NCBI RefSeq assembly: GCF_013368755.1
Contig: NC_049566.1
Span: 1,364,001-1,428,000 of the forward strand
From: Talaromyces rugulosus
Lineage: Eukaryota > Ascomycota > Eurotiomycetes > Eurotiales > Trichocomaceae
DNA length: 64,000 nucleotides
Direction: 5' to 3'
Part shown: one piece after another, positions 12,981-25,730 of the stretch
How the letters are laid out: each line of letters starts with the position of its first letter
Position numbering within the stretch: the first letter of the stretch is position 1
The notes under the pieces: generated by a model
Databases searched by the model: none
The model's input: only the letters and a program-made list of their open reading frames with translations
Told to the model about the DNA's origin: nothing
Position numbers and translations under genes: made by a program

Positions 12981-15536
12981 CTATCCCCTCAATCGTCTAT
13001 CCTGATCAATAATCCGGTTAATTACATTCGAAAAGCGTCCTGCCTTGTCGGGATCTTGCTTGGCCGTCTCAATGCCCAACAGAATCCTCTTGATACCCAC
13101 GCCAATCTTCTTATCCTCGTCGATACTATAGATACCCCCGAGCGACCGCTCGATCTCTTCGGGTGTGAAGGCTTCGGATTGTTCAAGGATGTGCCTCAGT
13201 TCTTCATAAGAGTCAACCGTCGGCACCATAATGTCGGCGTTGAACGAGTTGTACATGTCCAGCTCTCGAAGAAGAGAACGCTCCGTTGTTGTAGCAAGGA
13301 TAAGCAACCGTCTTCCGTGTGTCGGCGGTTTTGTCAAGAATACCATCAAGGTCTGAAGCACAGAGTTGCTGAAGCGAGAACCGATTGGAACCCAATCGAT
13401 GATTCTTTCAATGTTGTCAACGACAACAATACTTGTGTTACTCTTGTATGCGTCTGTGAAGACCTTAGTGATATGCTGGATTTTTGCCGTCTCGCTGTAG
13501 CCGACCATATCTTCTGGGCTAATGAGACGAATAAACGGGAACCCGGAATCTATAGCAATCCGTGCTGCAAGCGCTGTCTTTCCACTGGCAGACGGCCCGT
13601 GGAATAGGACAGAAAATAGTGGCGTCGCGCCAGTAGCTCCGACCTGTTTAATGAAGAGGTGGCCTTCATTCAAAATTTCCTTGATGGTGTGCGAGTAGTG
13701 CAGGATACCCTGTTGCACGCAGTTCTCCAGTTGCTCTTCAGCCACACCAAATGCGGGTTTGACTTCCTCGAGGGCGTTATAAAAGTCGTCCCGTTTGACT
13801 TTCAATTCGGTAACGTCCTCCTTAATACCGGCGACTGTGTCAGGCTTAACATGTCTGTTGAATGCAAAGGACGTTGCAGCCTTGACGAGTCCGGCAATTT
13901 CAGCACCAGAGTAGTTCTTCGTTAACTGCGCAAGTTCCAGGAGATCGACATCCGGCTCCATCACATTGTTGTCTCGCATTTTCTGCGTATGAATCTTCAA
14001 AATCTGGGCCCGGCCCTGTTCGTCCGGCAAAGAGATCTCCATGTGAACCTCAAGACGACCAGGACGCAATAGCGCATCATCAATCATGTCCTTTCTGTTA
14101 GTCATACCAATGAGAAGGATATTGTTGAGCTGGTCGACACCGTCGAGCTTGGAGAGCAACTGATTGACAACGCTGTCACCAACGCCAGTACCTCCTCCTC
14201 CTCCGCTACCACGTTGTTTGCAGACAGCATCAAGCTCATCGAAGATGATGATATGAAGACCACTTTCCTCGCCCTTCTCTTTGTACTCCTTCTCTGCATC
14301 GGCAAATAGTTTCCGGATGTTCTCTTCTGACTGACCCACGTACTTGTTAAGCACCTCGGGTCCGTTGATAACTTTGGGTTCTCTGGCATTCAACATTTGA
14401 CCGATTTGTCGCGCGATCAAAGTCTTTCCCGTTCCAGGTGGGCCATACAAAAGAATACCCTTGACGTGCTGAATACCCAGCTTGTCGATCAAGCCAGGAG
14501 GGAAGATTCGCGACGCAAAGGCACGACGGAAAATGGTACTGAATTCCGAGTCCAAGCCACCAATACCCATATTCTCAAATTTGAAATCAGGTCGAATGAT
14601 AGAGTTGGCGGCAGGTCGGCGGTCAGAAGCTTTTAGGTTAATGCCACTCTTTGCATCTTTATAAAAGTTGACGACAGTATGAGGGGTGAGAATGCCTCGT
14701 GCGGTGGGATCGGTGGCTACGCCATCCGTGGCAGATTCTTGTTGCTTCTCCGACATGAGATCCATCAACTCGACCGTCTTAATGGTCAAGGCAAGCGGGA
14801 TGCCTCGGTGGTCCATCAATACTCTTTGTCCGGGCGCCAGAATCTGGTTTTGGAATTTCTGCAAAAATTAGCATTCATCGCCCAGACAAGGCCGACTTAG
14901 ATTGTAGAGCTACTCACCTCTCGAACCGAATTTCCCAGGTCATTCTGATCATAATGCTCCTCCGTCTTGGACTTTCCAGCAAAGCCGATTTCTATATCGG
15001 TCGAGCCCAGGTACGCCTTTCTCTCCTGGTTGAAAGGGTTATAGATCTGTGCCCTCACTGAATCCGTCACGGCAATCCTAGCCCACATTCGCTGCCGTTC
15101 CGCAAACCCAATGTATCCCTGTGGAAACCCATCTAGAGGCCGGGCCGAAAAGACGTAGAGATCGTTGACAAGCAGGTAAAACTCAGGTCCGAAAGCCGTC
15201 AAAGGGAAATCGAGGGAAGAAACAGCCACCCTAAAATTCCGTGTTAGGAACTAAAAACACCATGAGTGAGCGAGCGAGTGGATTCTCTTACAGATTACCA
15301 TATGTGTAAGCGGTATTAGGACTCTTCTCCGAACGGAGTGTCCAGACCCCTTCCCCTTGTGGTGCTGGCCTTCTTTGGCTCGAGGGAGGTCCTCTCTGTG
15401 ATGGAGGCGGCGGCCCTCCGTAACCCCGAGAATTGGATCCGGCGTCACCCATCACAGTATCGTACCCATTCCGAGAGCGTGGATCCTGGCCTTGCGGAGG
15501 CCGTTGCCCAAAAGGGAGATTGCTGCGGTTAAACAT
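12981..15536 (-). CDS. sec18: Sec18/NSF, AAA ATPase for SNARE disassembly
   Basis: Sec18 is the hexameric AAA+ ATPase that disassembles cis-SNARE complexes with alpha-SNAP (Sec17) at all fusion steps. Exons: 15292-15536, 14918-15230 and 12981-14858, giving 811 residues (the yeast protein has about 758). The N-terminus is a G/P/Q/R-rich leader of roughly 75 residues. It is followed by the NSF N-domain (exon 2), then D1 with Walker A GPPGTGKT at about residue 325, a DELDAV Walker B and the sensor MTNRKD. D2 follows with the degenerate Walker A GPSASGKT and VVDNIER Walker B. This D2 pattern, which binds ATP but hydrolyses it weakly, is characteristic of NSF. Intron 1 uses GTAAGAG (phase 2) and intron 2 GTGAGTA with branch GCTAAT (phase 0). 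Expected to be an essential gene. Confidence 0.97.
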
Positions 15537-16372
15537 GGTTCTTTGTTCAAGAAACTATTCGTTTCTCCCTGTGCTCAAGATATTCGTTTGGCAGTGAGCA
15601 CAGCGGGCGTGGTAGGGATGTCGTTTCAGCTTCCGCAAGCTCGGTCGGCTGAAACGATGACTTGTTACTTTATGCTTTTTGTTTTTTTTGTGTTATCTTT
15701 TTCAGCGAGCAGCTTGGATGCGCTCGTAAAAATGATAATCAAGTTTGTGTCGAGAGTTGAGTAGAAGGACAGCTAACTGGTGGTGACGCAGGCAGCCGCG
15801 GGACAGGAGTAGCACATGTGGCGGCTCGGGTCCACAAGTGGGTACCTCGAGGGTGCTGGGCATGTTCAAAGTTCAGGCACGTCTAAGGCCCTTTCTACAT
15901 ACTAATAGTACATACTAATTCGAGTTTCAACACCAAGTGTCCAGATTGCAGAAAGCATATCGAAAAAAGAGGTCCGTTTGAGTATCTACTACATAGGACA
16001 TGAAAAACGCCATGTATCCCGTTTTCCCACGCCGAAACATTATCTCAAGAAGTCCAACTCGAATATACGCTCAAGTAGATCGCTGGTCCACGAGCTTCAC
16101 AGTTGCAGCAGAAGCAAAGAGGTGTTGTTAAAACCATGTACACGAACAATGTGACAAGGAGAGGGGGAAGAAGGGGAGGGGCAAAAATAGGAGCGACTCC
16201 TGTGATCATAAAAAGGGGGAAGACGTCAAGGGAAGAGAGAAGAAGAAAAAAAGGTACAATCCTAAAGGCAAGCATAGAGGCTGCTCCTGATGACAGGTGT
16301 GCACAGAACTGCTATGACAAAAGCAGGACAAGAATTCGCAGGGATCGCTATACCAAGACTCGGTCACGTTTA
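15537..16372. other. sec18 upstream region / rts1 3' flank
   Basis: Non-coding between two minus-strand genes. The part nearest 15537 must carry the sec18 promoter and 5'UTR. A purine-rich stretch around 16150-16260 probably lies in the rts1 3' flank. Short open frames here start at non-ATG codons or lack splice support. Confidence 0.4.
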
Positions 16373-19068
16373 TTATTTAGTTGAATTGCTCCGGGCTAAC
16401 AGGGAGGTCCCTGGCGAGACAGAGACACCACCAAGAGAACTTCGCCGCATCCGTACACCACTGCCGCTGCCGCTGCGACTGCGCCGTCTCCGAAAATCTT
16501 CATTGGAGCCTCGCCGCCGTCTCTGGATCAAACGGAAGCCGATAGTTAGAATCACAGTGGCTATTCAAAGACGAAGGACGGTATCTTAGCATTCGCAGGA
16601 AGTGATATGTAGACAAGGCAAGAGGACAGGCAGAACCACATGTTTGGCTAAGCAGCAACAAAAGATCAGGTGTGACTAACCGAATTCAATGTATTCTCCT
16701 TGGGCGTGGCAGATTCATCAAGCTTGAGAGCATTCAATCTCTTCTGGCTGTCCTGCGTAATTGGATCTATCTCTTCGGCTTTGCCCGAGTTGGAAGTAGG
16801 TAACAAGGGCTGAGTGGGCACACATCCGTTCTTTCGCTTCTCGGCCTGTTCTACGACCAGATCCCATCGTTGTTGACGGGACTTTTCTCTCTCGTCCGCA
16901 CCACTCTGGTGTTCTTTGTACTCTTGCATGCAGTCGTCGAACAGCTGTGGGTTGATGTCCATGAACAACTTCATGGCGTTATAAACCATACTATGGATTG
17001 TCCTGGGCACGGTTAGCAAGAGGGTTTCTCAGGCAACTCAGTCAACCCAACTTACTTATTCCAATGGCCCTTGGAGTTTTCATACAACGGGGCGAACATT
17101 ATAGGCAAGATGGTCTCCACATTATCGCTAACCAAGTTGCAAAAGTATTCGTTATTCCAGAAATATAAGGCTCGCTCGGCGACCTTTAAAGAGGTCAGCA
17201 CAGGGTCTCCTATTAAGTTGGAGAGGAAAGAGGCATGGTCGAACCTGAAAGTGAGGGCTGGCGACTGATTTCGCCAGCTGGGTGAACAGAGGCTCTTGGA
17301 CTTTGGCAAATTCGGCCGGATCCATGACCTCAAAAATATCTTCAACTTCGTTCAAATACATCACCTCTTTCGTGCTATTCACTTTCGGCCAGTATCGCAG
17401 TAAGCCCAGCACAACCTTGGGTTACAGTTAGCATCGGGAGCGCACATTCCAGAAGGGGAAAGGTAGACAAACATCTTCAGTGAGTGCTGAGTCCTTTTCC
17501 AGAAACTGGACAATGCAGTAAGCTAGTTGCGGGTGGTACATGCTTAAGCATTTGACTTTGTGTAGCGGAATGAGCACTCGGGTCAGGAAAAGTTTATGTT
17601 CCTCTTTCAGTGGAAGGGCGAATCCGTTAATGATGGAACCCAAAATCTCTAGCAGCTCAGCAATTCCGTTGAATCGCTCAGTCTCATATGAGAATTGAAA
17701 GAAAACATTATTTATTGAGCGTCGGATGTAAGACCGCAAGTTCAGGAACTTTCCGTAGATACGGTGAAGGGTTGTTTTGAGAAAATCGCGCTCTCTGGGA
17801 TCCTCGGAGTCGAACAATTCGAGCAGCTAAACCCCGATGTCAGTTCTTCTGCTACAGATTAGGGGCAGGTGTCTTTTCTCACCTGAAGAACGAATTGGTG
17901 ATCAATGTACTGCTTTGCGATATTGGTGTTGAAATCCTGGCTTTCGATAAAGCGGAGGAAGAACTCGTAGACAACCTGAATATGAGGCCAGGCCACTTCC
18001 AAGACCGGCTCATCCTCTTCGGGATCAAAGGCTTCGCCTTGAGGGCTCACTGGCGGCGGAATAGGCCGGAAGAGGTTCTTCGCAAACATGTCGACCACGC
18101 GAGGATACATGGGTTCGGTGATGACGGAGCGATTGTTTGCGACATAGTCGAGGAGTTCATGGAGTGCCAGCCTCTTTATCTCCTTGGACTTCATGTCGGC
18201 AGTAGGATCGTTGAAGTCAAAGATGATGTTGCACTGGTCGATTTTCTGCATGAACAGGTCTTGACGACGGTTTGGTGGAACCTCGTGGAAGCCTGGCAGT
18301 TTCTCCAATTCGCGCTGGCGTTGATCGGATATATCAAATCTTGACGAATGCTGGCGTTTTGGTGTCCTGATACCTTCCGAGATGTCCTTGGGGGTCGAGT
18401 GAAGTCTATCAAAGGCATGGGATTTTTTCGGAGGAGCCAGATCTCCGGGCATGGTCTCGGCCGCGCCGGGAGGAGGGACATGCTATGCACGCGAAAGATT
18501 TAGAAAATGGTTTGCAAGTATCAGGAGGGTTCAAGAACTTACAGGCGCACTTGGACTGATCACAACACTAGGAGTCAGAGGCTGCTGCCCTTGCCTCGTC
18601 GGCGTGCCGGGGATATTCACTGCTTCAACAGCATGAGTTCCTGATTCTACTTGCGCTGACGGTACCAAGAATTGGTCCATACCGGCTTGACCAGTAGCAC
18701 CCTGCTGGGCAGCGGCGGAATTGGCGCTGGCCGGAGACAGGTTATCTTTGCTGCCCCTAGGATCATTCACCGAGGTGGAGGACGAGGTGGGCGTAACATG
18801 GTTCGGACTGGACGACTGGGCTTGCTGGGCGGGGGTCAACGAGGCATTCGAGGCATTGGAGGAAGAGTCTCGTTTCTTTGACGATTTATTCGAGTCCTTG
18901 GCCCGAGATAGCTGCTCGTGCTGAGAGGGTTAGCGTGACGGGGAAACAACAACAAGGCAAAAGCTGTTTGGTGTTGGGGCGACACGGGCGACAGCGACAG
19001 CGACAGATCACAACCCGCAGCGCTGGGTCAAGATGGGCACTCACCACTCTCTGTCTGAAGCCTTTCAT
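16373..19068 (-). CDS. rts1: PP2A B56-type regulatory subunit (Rts1/ParA)
   Basis: This B' (B56) subunit directs protein phosphatase 2A to its substrates; in fungi it controls septation, stress response and mitosis. Eight exons: 19045-19068, 18543-18920, 17883-18482, 17473-17826, 17245-17415, 17056-17183, 16681-17002 and 16373-16522, giving 708 residues. The short first exon encodes MKGFRQRV. A low-complexity S/A/Q-rich leader of about 150 residues follows, then the B56 solenoid (for example [31 protein letters not shown]). The last exon is basic and serine-rich ([12 protein letters not shown], ending ARSNSTK). All seven junctions keep phase. Intron 4 begins GTTTGT and intron 7 GTTAGT, both less common donors. 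The alternative of reading through intron 7 would end at NSVSHT and lose the basic tail. Core assignment is secure; the terminal exon is a little less certain. Confidence 0.95.
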
Positions 19069-20508
19069 TCTGCCTGTCTCCTGCACTATTGATGCTCCAA
19101 GGTGTTGTTCGCCGACAGTGGACCGTCACACGGCTGGTTGAGGGAGGGGGAGCGACGGGTGATTGCAGACAGTTCGAGAGGACGGCGACGGGCTACCCTG
19201 TTTCCGACCTGCAGAGGACAATTATGAGCCTGCTCCGGGATACGACGCGTGACAGCAAGAAGAAGACCATTCGGTGTCCGGCAAGAAGGCTGCTGTCGGG
19301 GGCGAGATGGGGTAATTAGCGATGCGACACGCTGAAGAATGAATGGTTGATGCTTGGGGCTGAGGCGGTGTTATGGTGTTTGGGGAAATTCAGGAGACAT
19401 CGGGCAAGCATACCTGGACGGCCAGATGGGTTGGAGCAGGGAGAAAGCAAGCAAAGAAGGACGAGGAATCAAGCTTGACTTTGCACACAAAGTATTGTTG
19501 GGTTCGCCGTACCTGGTTCTCCGTCGACTTGTCCGGTCGCTGTCTGTTCTGGAGGTCTGGGCGGTGGAGGTTTGGTTGTCCCAGTGTCGCTTAGCAGGAG
19601 AGGAGCGGGGGACGGCCCCGACGACAGCTAATGAGCTGCTAGTAAGTAACCGTGCAGTGTGGGTTTGTACTGGTGATTCTTTGGGACTCCTCTTGCTGGC
19701 CGTGGTTTGCTTTGGTTTTTATTTAATTTTGGCCGGTTTTACTACGGATTAAATAAAATGCTGGGCCACTGCGAAGACGTTGTTGCACACGATGATGCGA
19801 GGGGCTGTTTATCACCGACAGTATTGGCCTCCCGCCTGTTTTATGCAGTCGGATATTGGATAGTAGAAGATGGCTGGGGTTTTCTTGGGCTTGTAAGTTA
19901 TAGTAATTACGATGTGGCTGTCACTCGGCCGTCTCCAACTGTTTACTACAGTTCAATATAACAGTGTGGTGTTGTTGTGTTGATGAGCGCAAAAGTGCGA
20001 AGAGCTGAGACAAGGCAGACATCTTGGATTTTCGCGCATCCCACCACACATAACACCAAGCGTGTGCATTGTCCAATCCTGCTCTTTGCGCGTGCATCCC
20101 TCTCTGTAATTGGGCCGTATTCTGCAATGCTCGCTGCTCGTTCGACCGGCCCGATATCGACAAAGCGGTTCGAATGTTTGTGTTGTAAATTTACCGTAAA
20201 CAATTCCGTGGGTCTGGTCACGTGCCGTCTCCTTCCGTTAATCCGTTTCCGCGCCAGGCACCGGCTGATTGGCTGATGGCTGATGGCTGGATGTTCAAGG
20301 GAAAGAAAGGTATTCGTCTTCCTTCTTCCTCCTGCGTGTTATGACTGCAGATGTGTGTGAAGGTCATGAAAGGGTAGTAGTTTGTTTCCTTGGTTTTGAT
20401 TGACAAGAAGACTAGTGGTGGCTATTTCATTTCCGAGTGCATCTCGGCTGCAGTCTCGATATATTTTGATAACGCCGCCACCACTAACAACCTCAAATAT
20501 TGTGCACC
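19069..20508. promoter_or_regulatory. divergent rts1 / sfc1 upstream region
   Basis: A 1.4 kb intergenic region between the start codons of rts1 (minus) and sfc1 (plus). It contains one MluI box, ACGCGT, at 19245-19250, about 180 bp upstream of rts1, and T-rich tracts near 19700-19740. Open frames inside it begin at non-ATG codons or show no family signature, so I call no gene. Long 5'UTRs are likely. Confidence 0.4.
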
Positions 20509-22513
20509 ATGGTGGCCGAAGACAACGTGCATCCTCGCTATGCACCCTGGTTCCAGATACCAGCGCGTCGCATAGTCGCTGTCGAGCATCCTGGCATCGT
20601 CAAAAATGTCGACAGGGCAATCGCTACATTGCAGGGCGAGAAAGGGCTTGCCAATGTAAGTTTTACCCGCGTTGTTTTCTTATATATAAAAACTTTTTTT
20701 TCCCCTGACATGCTCAAGATATTGGATCCCTCCAAGCCAGCGACCAGGGGACTGCTCTTCCTTCGCCCCGAAGACCCCATGGCCAGGCCAATCGAGTCGG
20801 TCAACCGACCATCCAACAACATCCTGCTCAAAGTCACCGTGCCCAAATGGACCGGACGCAAACGTAAAAGAGGCAGCGATGAGCCCTTTACTGACAGCAA
20901 GTCCACGCCTGAAGCGGTTGAGAGGGAGCGGCAGTCTAGTGCTTTTAGACAGCAAAGTCTGAGAGACAATGCTACAAAGTATACTGTCGAGCCTGTCGGC
21001 ATGGTGGAGAGAACTCACAACTACCGAAGTATTCCGGACTATGTGTTTTCAACTACGGCGAGTCCGTTTACGCAGAGGGTTCGAGAGACGATTTTTACAC
21101 CTGACTGTAAGCTGCCAGAACATCCACCCAAAAGAAATACTAAGAGAGCAAAATACAGTCGAGAAAATGAGACAGTTTGACATGTCCATGAGCAAAGGAG
21201 AGCTCACAAACGTGGATCTGATCCCACCTCCAGCGTTTAGCAAAGCGCACATCCCCTTTCAATATACCTATCGCCAGAACCCAACAGTCAAGGTGTTCCA
21301 AGACACTGCGGGGAATGTCAACTCCATCAACACGCAAACCCCAAACAAAGTGCGCACCCACCAAGTAATCTTTGACGTGCCCAAAGTCCCCTCCGAACCA
21401 CACAAGGAATGCCCACCAGTATCCGAGCTGGACCAGGAGCTCCAAGAAACGATAGCCATCCTCGAAACCCTCTTCGCTGAGCGGCCAGCCTGGACCCGTC
21501 GCGGGTTGCGCAATGCCCTGAAAACCCCAGAACAGCGCACCGCACTGCGACACGCCATCGGCTATGTGGGATACATCTTCCGATCCGGGCCATGGCGAGA
21601 CGCAATCATCAAACTAGGCCACGATCCGCGCACCGACGTCGAATTCCGCAACTTCCAAACCTTTGTCTTTCGTGTACAGGCACGAGAGCCAGACGTTGCC
21701 CGCGATGGCGGCGGGAGCGCCAAACGACACACCGGCGTTGCTGCCAGCGGACCTCGCGACTTTAGCGGCCTCGACATCTCTGGTATCCCCACGGTGACCA
21801 GAGACGAGCTGCCAGACAGCCATCTCTGGACCGGCAAAGCGCCGCTCCCGCTAGACGGCAAGATCTGGATGGTATGCGACATTGTCGACCCGATCATCAA
21901 AGAACTCCTGTACCCGACCAACCCAGCCCCAGACTTTCTGCGTAGCGAGTGCGACCCCGTCAGCGATGGGTGGTATGGCAGCGGCACGCTGGCCAAGGTC
22001 AAGACGATCATGCGGCAAAAGATCAACGCCCTGACCCAACAGCACCGCGAACCTGCTGACTCGGAGTACGAGTGTATCTTGGGCTTTCCGGACCACCACG
22101 CCGCGGACGACCCTAGCCTCGAGGCATTTTACGTCAATCCCGAGACAGCTACTCCGCGAGAACTCATGCTGGCCACAGAGGTCAGGACGACTCTCAAGGG
22201 CGCCGCCAATTGGAAAACCGCAGTGTCGGCGGGCAGGCCAAGCAACGCCGTTGCGGAGGACGAAGAAGGGGAGGAAAGAGAAGCTATACGGAGGGTGATG
22301 GAGGAGAATGAACCTTTGAGTGATGACGAGGATGATAATGACGTAGGGAATGGGGATGAGGAGGACGAGGATGAGGAAGATATAGATGATGTTAATGAAG
22401 GAGAAGCGCGTGCACAACCGGCCAAGAGGCAGAGAACTGCTAAAGGGAAAGCCAAAGCCAAAGCCAAACCCAAGGGCAAGGGCAAGCAGAAGCGTGTTCG
22501 TATTGATGATTAG
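20509..22513 (+). CDS. sfc1: TFIIIC subunit 5 (Sfc1/Tfc1-like)
   Basis: Subunit of the RNA polymerase III factor TFIIIC that contacts the A box of tRNA genes. Exons: 20509-20655, 20719-21106 and 21159-22513, giving 629 residues. The start has a strong CACCATGG context. Recognisable segments are VEHPGIVKNVDRAIATL at the N-terminus (tau95 dimerisation region), NILLKVTVPKWTGRKRKRG, VDLIPPPAFSKAHIPFQY and the C-terminal DNA-binding region (RPAWTRRGLRNAL, GYVGYIFRSGPWRDA). The tail is a D/E run of about 35 residues followed by a K-rich stretch, as is usual for this subunit. Intron 1 is 63 nt, phase 0 and free of stops, so retention would add 21 mostly hydrophobic residues. Intron 2 has GTAAGC, TACTAAG and CAG, and joins D-F-EKMRQF. 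Confidence 0.94.
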
Positions 22514-23055
22514 CAAGATTGAAATAAAATCAATTCTCAGCTGCAGTCTACATGTACTTTTTTTTTACAGCAAGAACCAAGTAAAGCGAAATGATTTGTT
22601 TCCTTGTAGCGTAATCATACATCAAATACGTAATCAAAAAGTCTCATGTGAACATAACTCGTAGCAAAATCCCATATGTGCAAACAAAACAATAAAGCAC
22701 ATATCGAGCAACCAATCAGAAGAAGAAACAATCATTACTAATGCAAGCAATAGACAGCAATAGACAAATAGCCACTCATATAAAACTCCAGGAACAAAGA
22801 CACCCATTCAAAGTCATAGCTAAATAAAAAGTCAAGAAAAGGCGAGGAGATGCCTAGGCCATCTGCCCGTATTGAGAGAGAAGGCCGGCCAAGGTTGGGA
22901 AGAGAAACGAAAAGATTCAAGAAAGTATGTTTGTCCAGGGTATTGTAAATCAAAAAATGCCGCCATGTGTACGCCGTTGCTGAAAAGATAGCCAAATGTA
23001 AATAATGATTGGAGCAGGTAAGTGTGAGAGCTGATTGTGAGTGATTGTGTCAGAG
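22514..23055. other. convergent 3' flank, no gene seen
   Basis: AT-rich sequence between the converging ends of sfc1 and the KEN-box gene. It probably holds both 3'UTRs. Nothing else is supported. Confidence 0.45.
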
Positions 23056-24012
23056 CTAGATCTGAGCATTCTTCTCAGTCTCAGTCACAAACTCAGCCTC
23101 GGTGTTGGATAAATCGGGCTCGGAGGGGATGAGCTCCTTGGACACGGTGGGAGTAGATGCCTCATTAATGACAACGGTGTCAAAGACGCCCTTGAGATCG
23201 GCGGGGTAGTAATCGGAGGGCTTGAGCTCGACGAGGGGAGAGCGTGAAGAGGCCATCATGTTCTTTCCATGGCGGGCAGTAGACATGAGCGGCTGGGCAG
23301 CAGGTGGCATCGCGATTCCGAGCTCGTGAGGAGGAATGTTTTCCTTGCCACGGTCATCAGCCTTGGCCCTAGCTTCATCGTCATCACTGATATCAAGACG
23401 GCCAGCAAAGTGCTGCATGGTGTTGGAGGCTTCCTCATCAGGAGTGTCGACGTGGATATCAAAGAACCAGCTGGCTGGCTGGCGAGTGGACTGTGGAGCA
23501 GGGCTTTTGGTGATGGGTGCTGGTGCTTGAGCCAGACGCCCGAGAGGAGTACGCTGGGAGCGGCGACCAAAAGCTTTGGTGGACTTGCCCAATGGAGAGC
23601 GACCAGCGGGTTTCCCAATGGTAACGCTCACCTTACGAGGAGTTGGGGTCTCGACTGGTTTGTTCACCTCCGAGGCTGACGACATGCGGGTCGTCTTGAG
23701 GGCCTTTGGGGATTCGAAGAGTTGCTCGTCATCTTCGGAGGAACGCTTGCGCTTGGTCGAGTCTAGTTTGCCGAAGGAGGGAGCAATGTTTTCTTCATCC
23801 GAGCTGTACACAATCGAGCGTTTCAGAGGGGTTGGGCGGGGAGTAGCTGGAGACGAGTGTTAATCAACGAGCAGTAGAAAGTCAATGGCAGACAGGACTG
23901 TACCATTCAAGCGGTTCACGGTGCTCAGTTTGGTCGGGCGAAGAGCACCACGCATACGAGACTGGACCAGCGGCCTAGGGCCAAACGAAGGGGCAATTGT
24001 GAGAGCAGACAT
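23056..24012 (-). CDS. Uncharacterised KEN-box protein, possible APC/C substrate
   Basis: Two exons, 23904-24012 and 23056-23846, give 299 residues. The intron runs GTACAG to CTCCAG in phase 1. I do not recognise a named family. Visible are a basic, S/P-rich, probably disordered chain, a KEN tripeptide in GKENIPP at about residues 204-206, and two RxPLG motifs (RSPLGKSTK about residue 119, RTPLGRLAQ about 135) resembling D-boxes. Several S/T-P sites fit CDK (TPTPRK, RTPLKR-like). There is one ordered-looking segment, SWFFDIHVDTPDEE, near residue 163. D-boxes of the RxPLG type plus KEN are known from anaphase-promoting-complex substrates such as securin. An MluI box lies about 96 bp upstream. 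I infer a cell-cycle-regulated protein turned over by APC/C. The gene is confident; the function is a hypothesis. Confidence 0.8.
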
Positions 24013-25730
24013 GGTGATGCTAGAGGTCGAAGAGGTCGACAGAAGTAGGGAGTCGGCACGTTGAGCCCAATGGGGTTATATTGATGATGGGTTTAAATAG
24101 CAGACAGACGCGTGGCCACGAGCAGACCAGCGGAGTCTTCACACGAGTTTTCTTTGTGTGCAATATCGAGTGGGCGGTACCAGAAGCAGTAATTGTTTGC
24201 CCACGCGAAGGATCAACAGCGACAACGAGAGAAGAGGGTATGGTGGTAAAGGAGGAGGAGGAGGAGTGATGGTGATAAGAGCGGTGGTGGGAAGAGGTCT
24301 AGCTCGACTACGAGGAAAGAAGGAAGGAGCGACGCAGGAGGCAGGAGGGGAAACAGAAGCTGAGAGAGGGAAGGAGGGAGGGGGACGGGGGCTTATACTA
24401 ATAGTAGCAGTAGTAGATGAAGCTCGACGAAGGAAGGCGCGGAGTCGCGACTGCCGGGCGCGATGAATGGACAGAACAATGCAATACTAGTACTACATAC
24501 ATTGTAGTGAGCACGTACGAGTATGTCAGTCTTCTTGATCTTCTCGCGAGCATGCATAAGGACTAAGAATTCCTCGCGTTGGACGATGTCGCGACCGCCA
24601 ATAACAGCCCGTAGCGCGTCATGGCTGGCTGGCGGCGCAGCGGGCCATGCAGCGTGTTCAGGCAAGGCATGATTTCGCATTATTTCACTCTGTTGCTCTC
24701 GCCGCCCCCTCGGTCGTGGCCAAGGGAACAATGCTGCGTTCTCTATGTTCTGTGTTTCTGCGTTTTTCCCCTCCTCCGAGTCTCACAAGTGCATACTTCA
24801 ACACTCCATACTCATACTTCATCCTCGAGAGCGGCCCCGCTCATTCGACATAGAATCATCGCAGTGGAGCCAGATCGATTTGCGTGAAAACTCCGTGCCG
24901 TATTACTTGACTAGCAGCGATAGTCTCGCCCATCTCATGCCTCAAGGGGCAAGACACTCCAGGCTGACACGGTTAGCGCGAAACCTTGAACGCGGGCGCG
25001 TCGAGAAACCTGCATACCATAATTACCAGGTTTTACCAGTGATTATCAGCACAATGGGCATTGTTACGCACGGACAATTACCGCGCTAGCCGTTTAAAGG
25101 CTAGCGCGCCCCTGGGTGGTGCATCGCCTTCCTCAGTATGGCCCGGACGTAGTTCCTGTTTGCTCCTCGCCGTGAACGAACTATCTACTAACACATAGTA
25201 TATGCACGACTTATCCTGTGGCCCCTAATCATTGTCGTCATCACGGCTGGCCATTGCTGCTCGTGGTAGGTGCGAGGCCTATCACTGCGACTCTGGACAA
25301 GACCGCGTCCCCAAGCATGCAACCTGCCTCCTGCACCCTGCACCTCGCGCTTCAGTACGCGCTCGATGGACTCGCCAGGAGAGCCTCGCTGCCACTGGAT
25401 CTGCTGAGCAAGTGAACTTTAAAATCCCCGTGCGTGTTGTTCATGGTGGTGCGATTGCGAATCGATTCGACCACTGTGATGGAAAAATGATGGTTGCTAT
25501 GCACCATCTCGTCGTGTCTATTATGTCCATGTCCGGTCTCACTTTCCAACAGTACGCAACTGACGGTTGTTTCACCACGACTGGCTGTGGCAAATCCAAC
25601 ATATACATACAACGCTCGACTGGGTCAATCACTCTCTTCACCTGAAACAGTGCACGACACCGTGTTGATGTACATTGTTCGCTAATGGTAGTTGTAAATT
25701 TAGCAAATTCTATTTTCTATTTTTTTCTTT
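24013..25730. other. KEN-box gene promoter and long intergenic stretch
   Basis: A 1.7 kb gap between the KEN-box gene start and the ribokinase stop. It contains an MCB site at 24108-24113, a TTTAAATA stretch around 24092, and a GA-rich purine tract at about 24240-24390. Open frames at 24.6-25.6 kb have no recognisable domains and no convincing splice structure, so I call no gene. Confidence 0.4.
24108..24113. promoter_or_regulatory. MluI cell-cycle box (MCB) upstream of KEN-box gene
   Basis: ACGCGT palindrome, 96 bp upstream of the start codon at 24012. MCB is the binding site of MBF (Mbp1/Swi6-type) factors that drive G1/S genes in yeasts. Relevance here is inferred from position and from the same motif upstream of mcm5. 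Confidence 0.5.

Noticed and set aside
14482..14900. Plus-strand frames over sec18 exon 3
   Set aside because: Antisense shadows of a strongly conserved AAA ATPase.
19354..19752. 132-codon plus-strand frame in the rts1/sfc1 spacer
   Set aside because: Begins at a non-ATG codon, has no recognisable domain or splice support, and is tryptophan/glycine rich as random GC-rich frames are.
24745..25089. 114-codon frame between the KEN-box gene and ribokinase
   Set aside because: No domain, no neighbouring exons, and the surrounding sequence shows mixed composition; not enough to call a gene.
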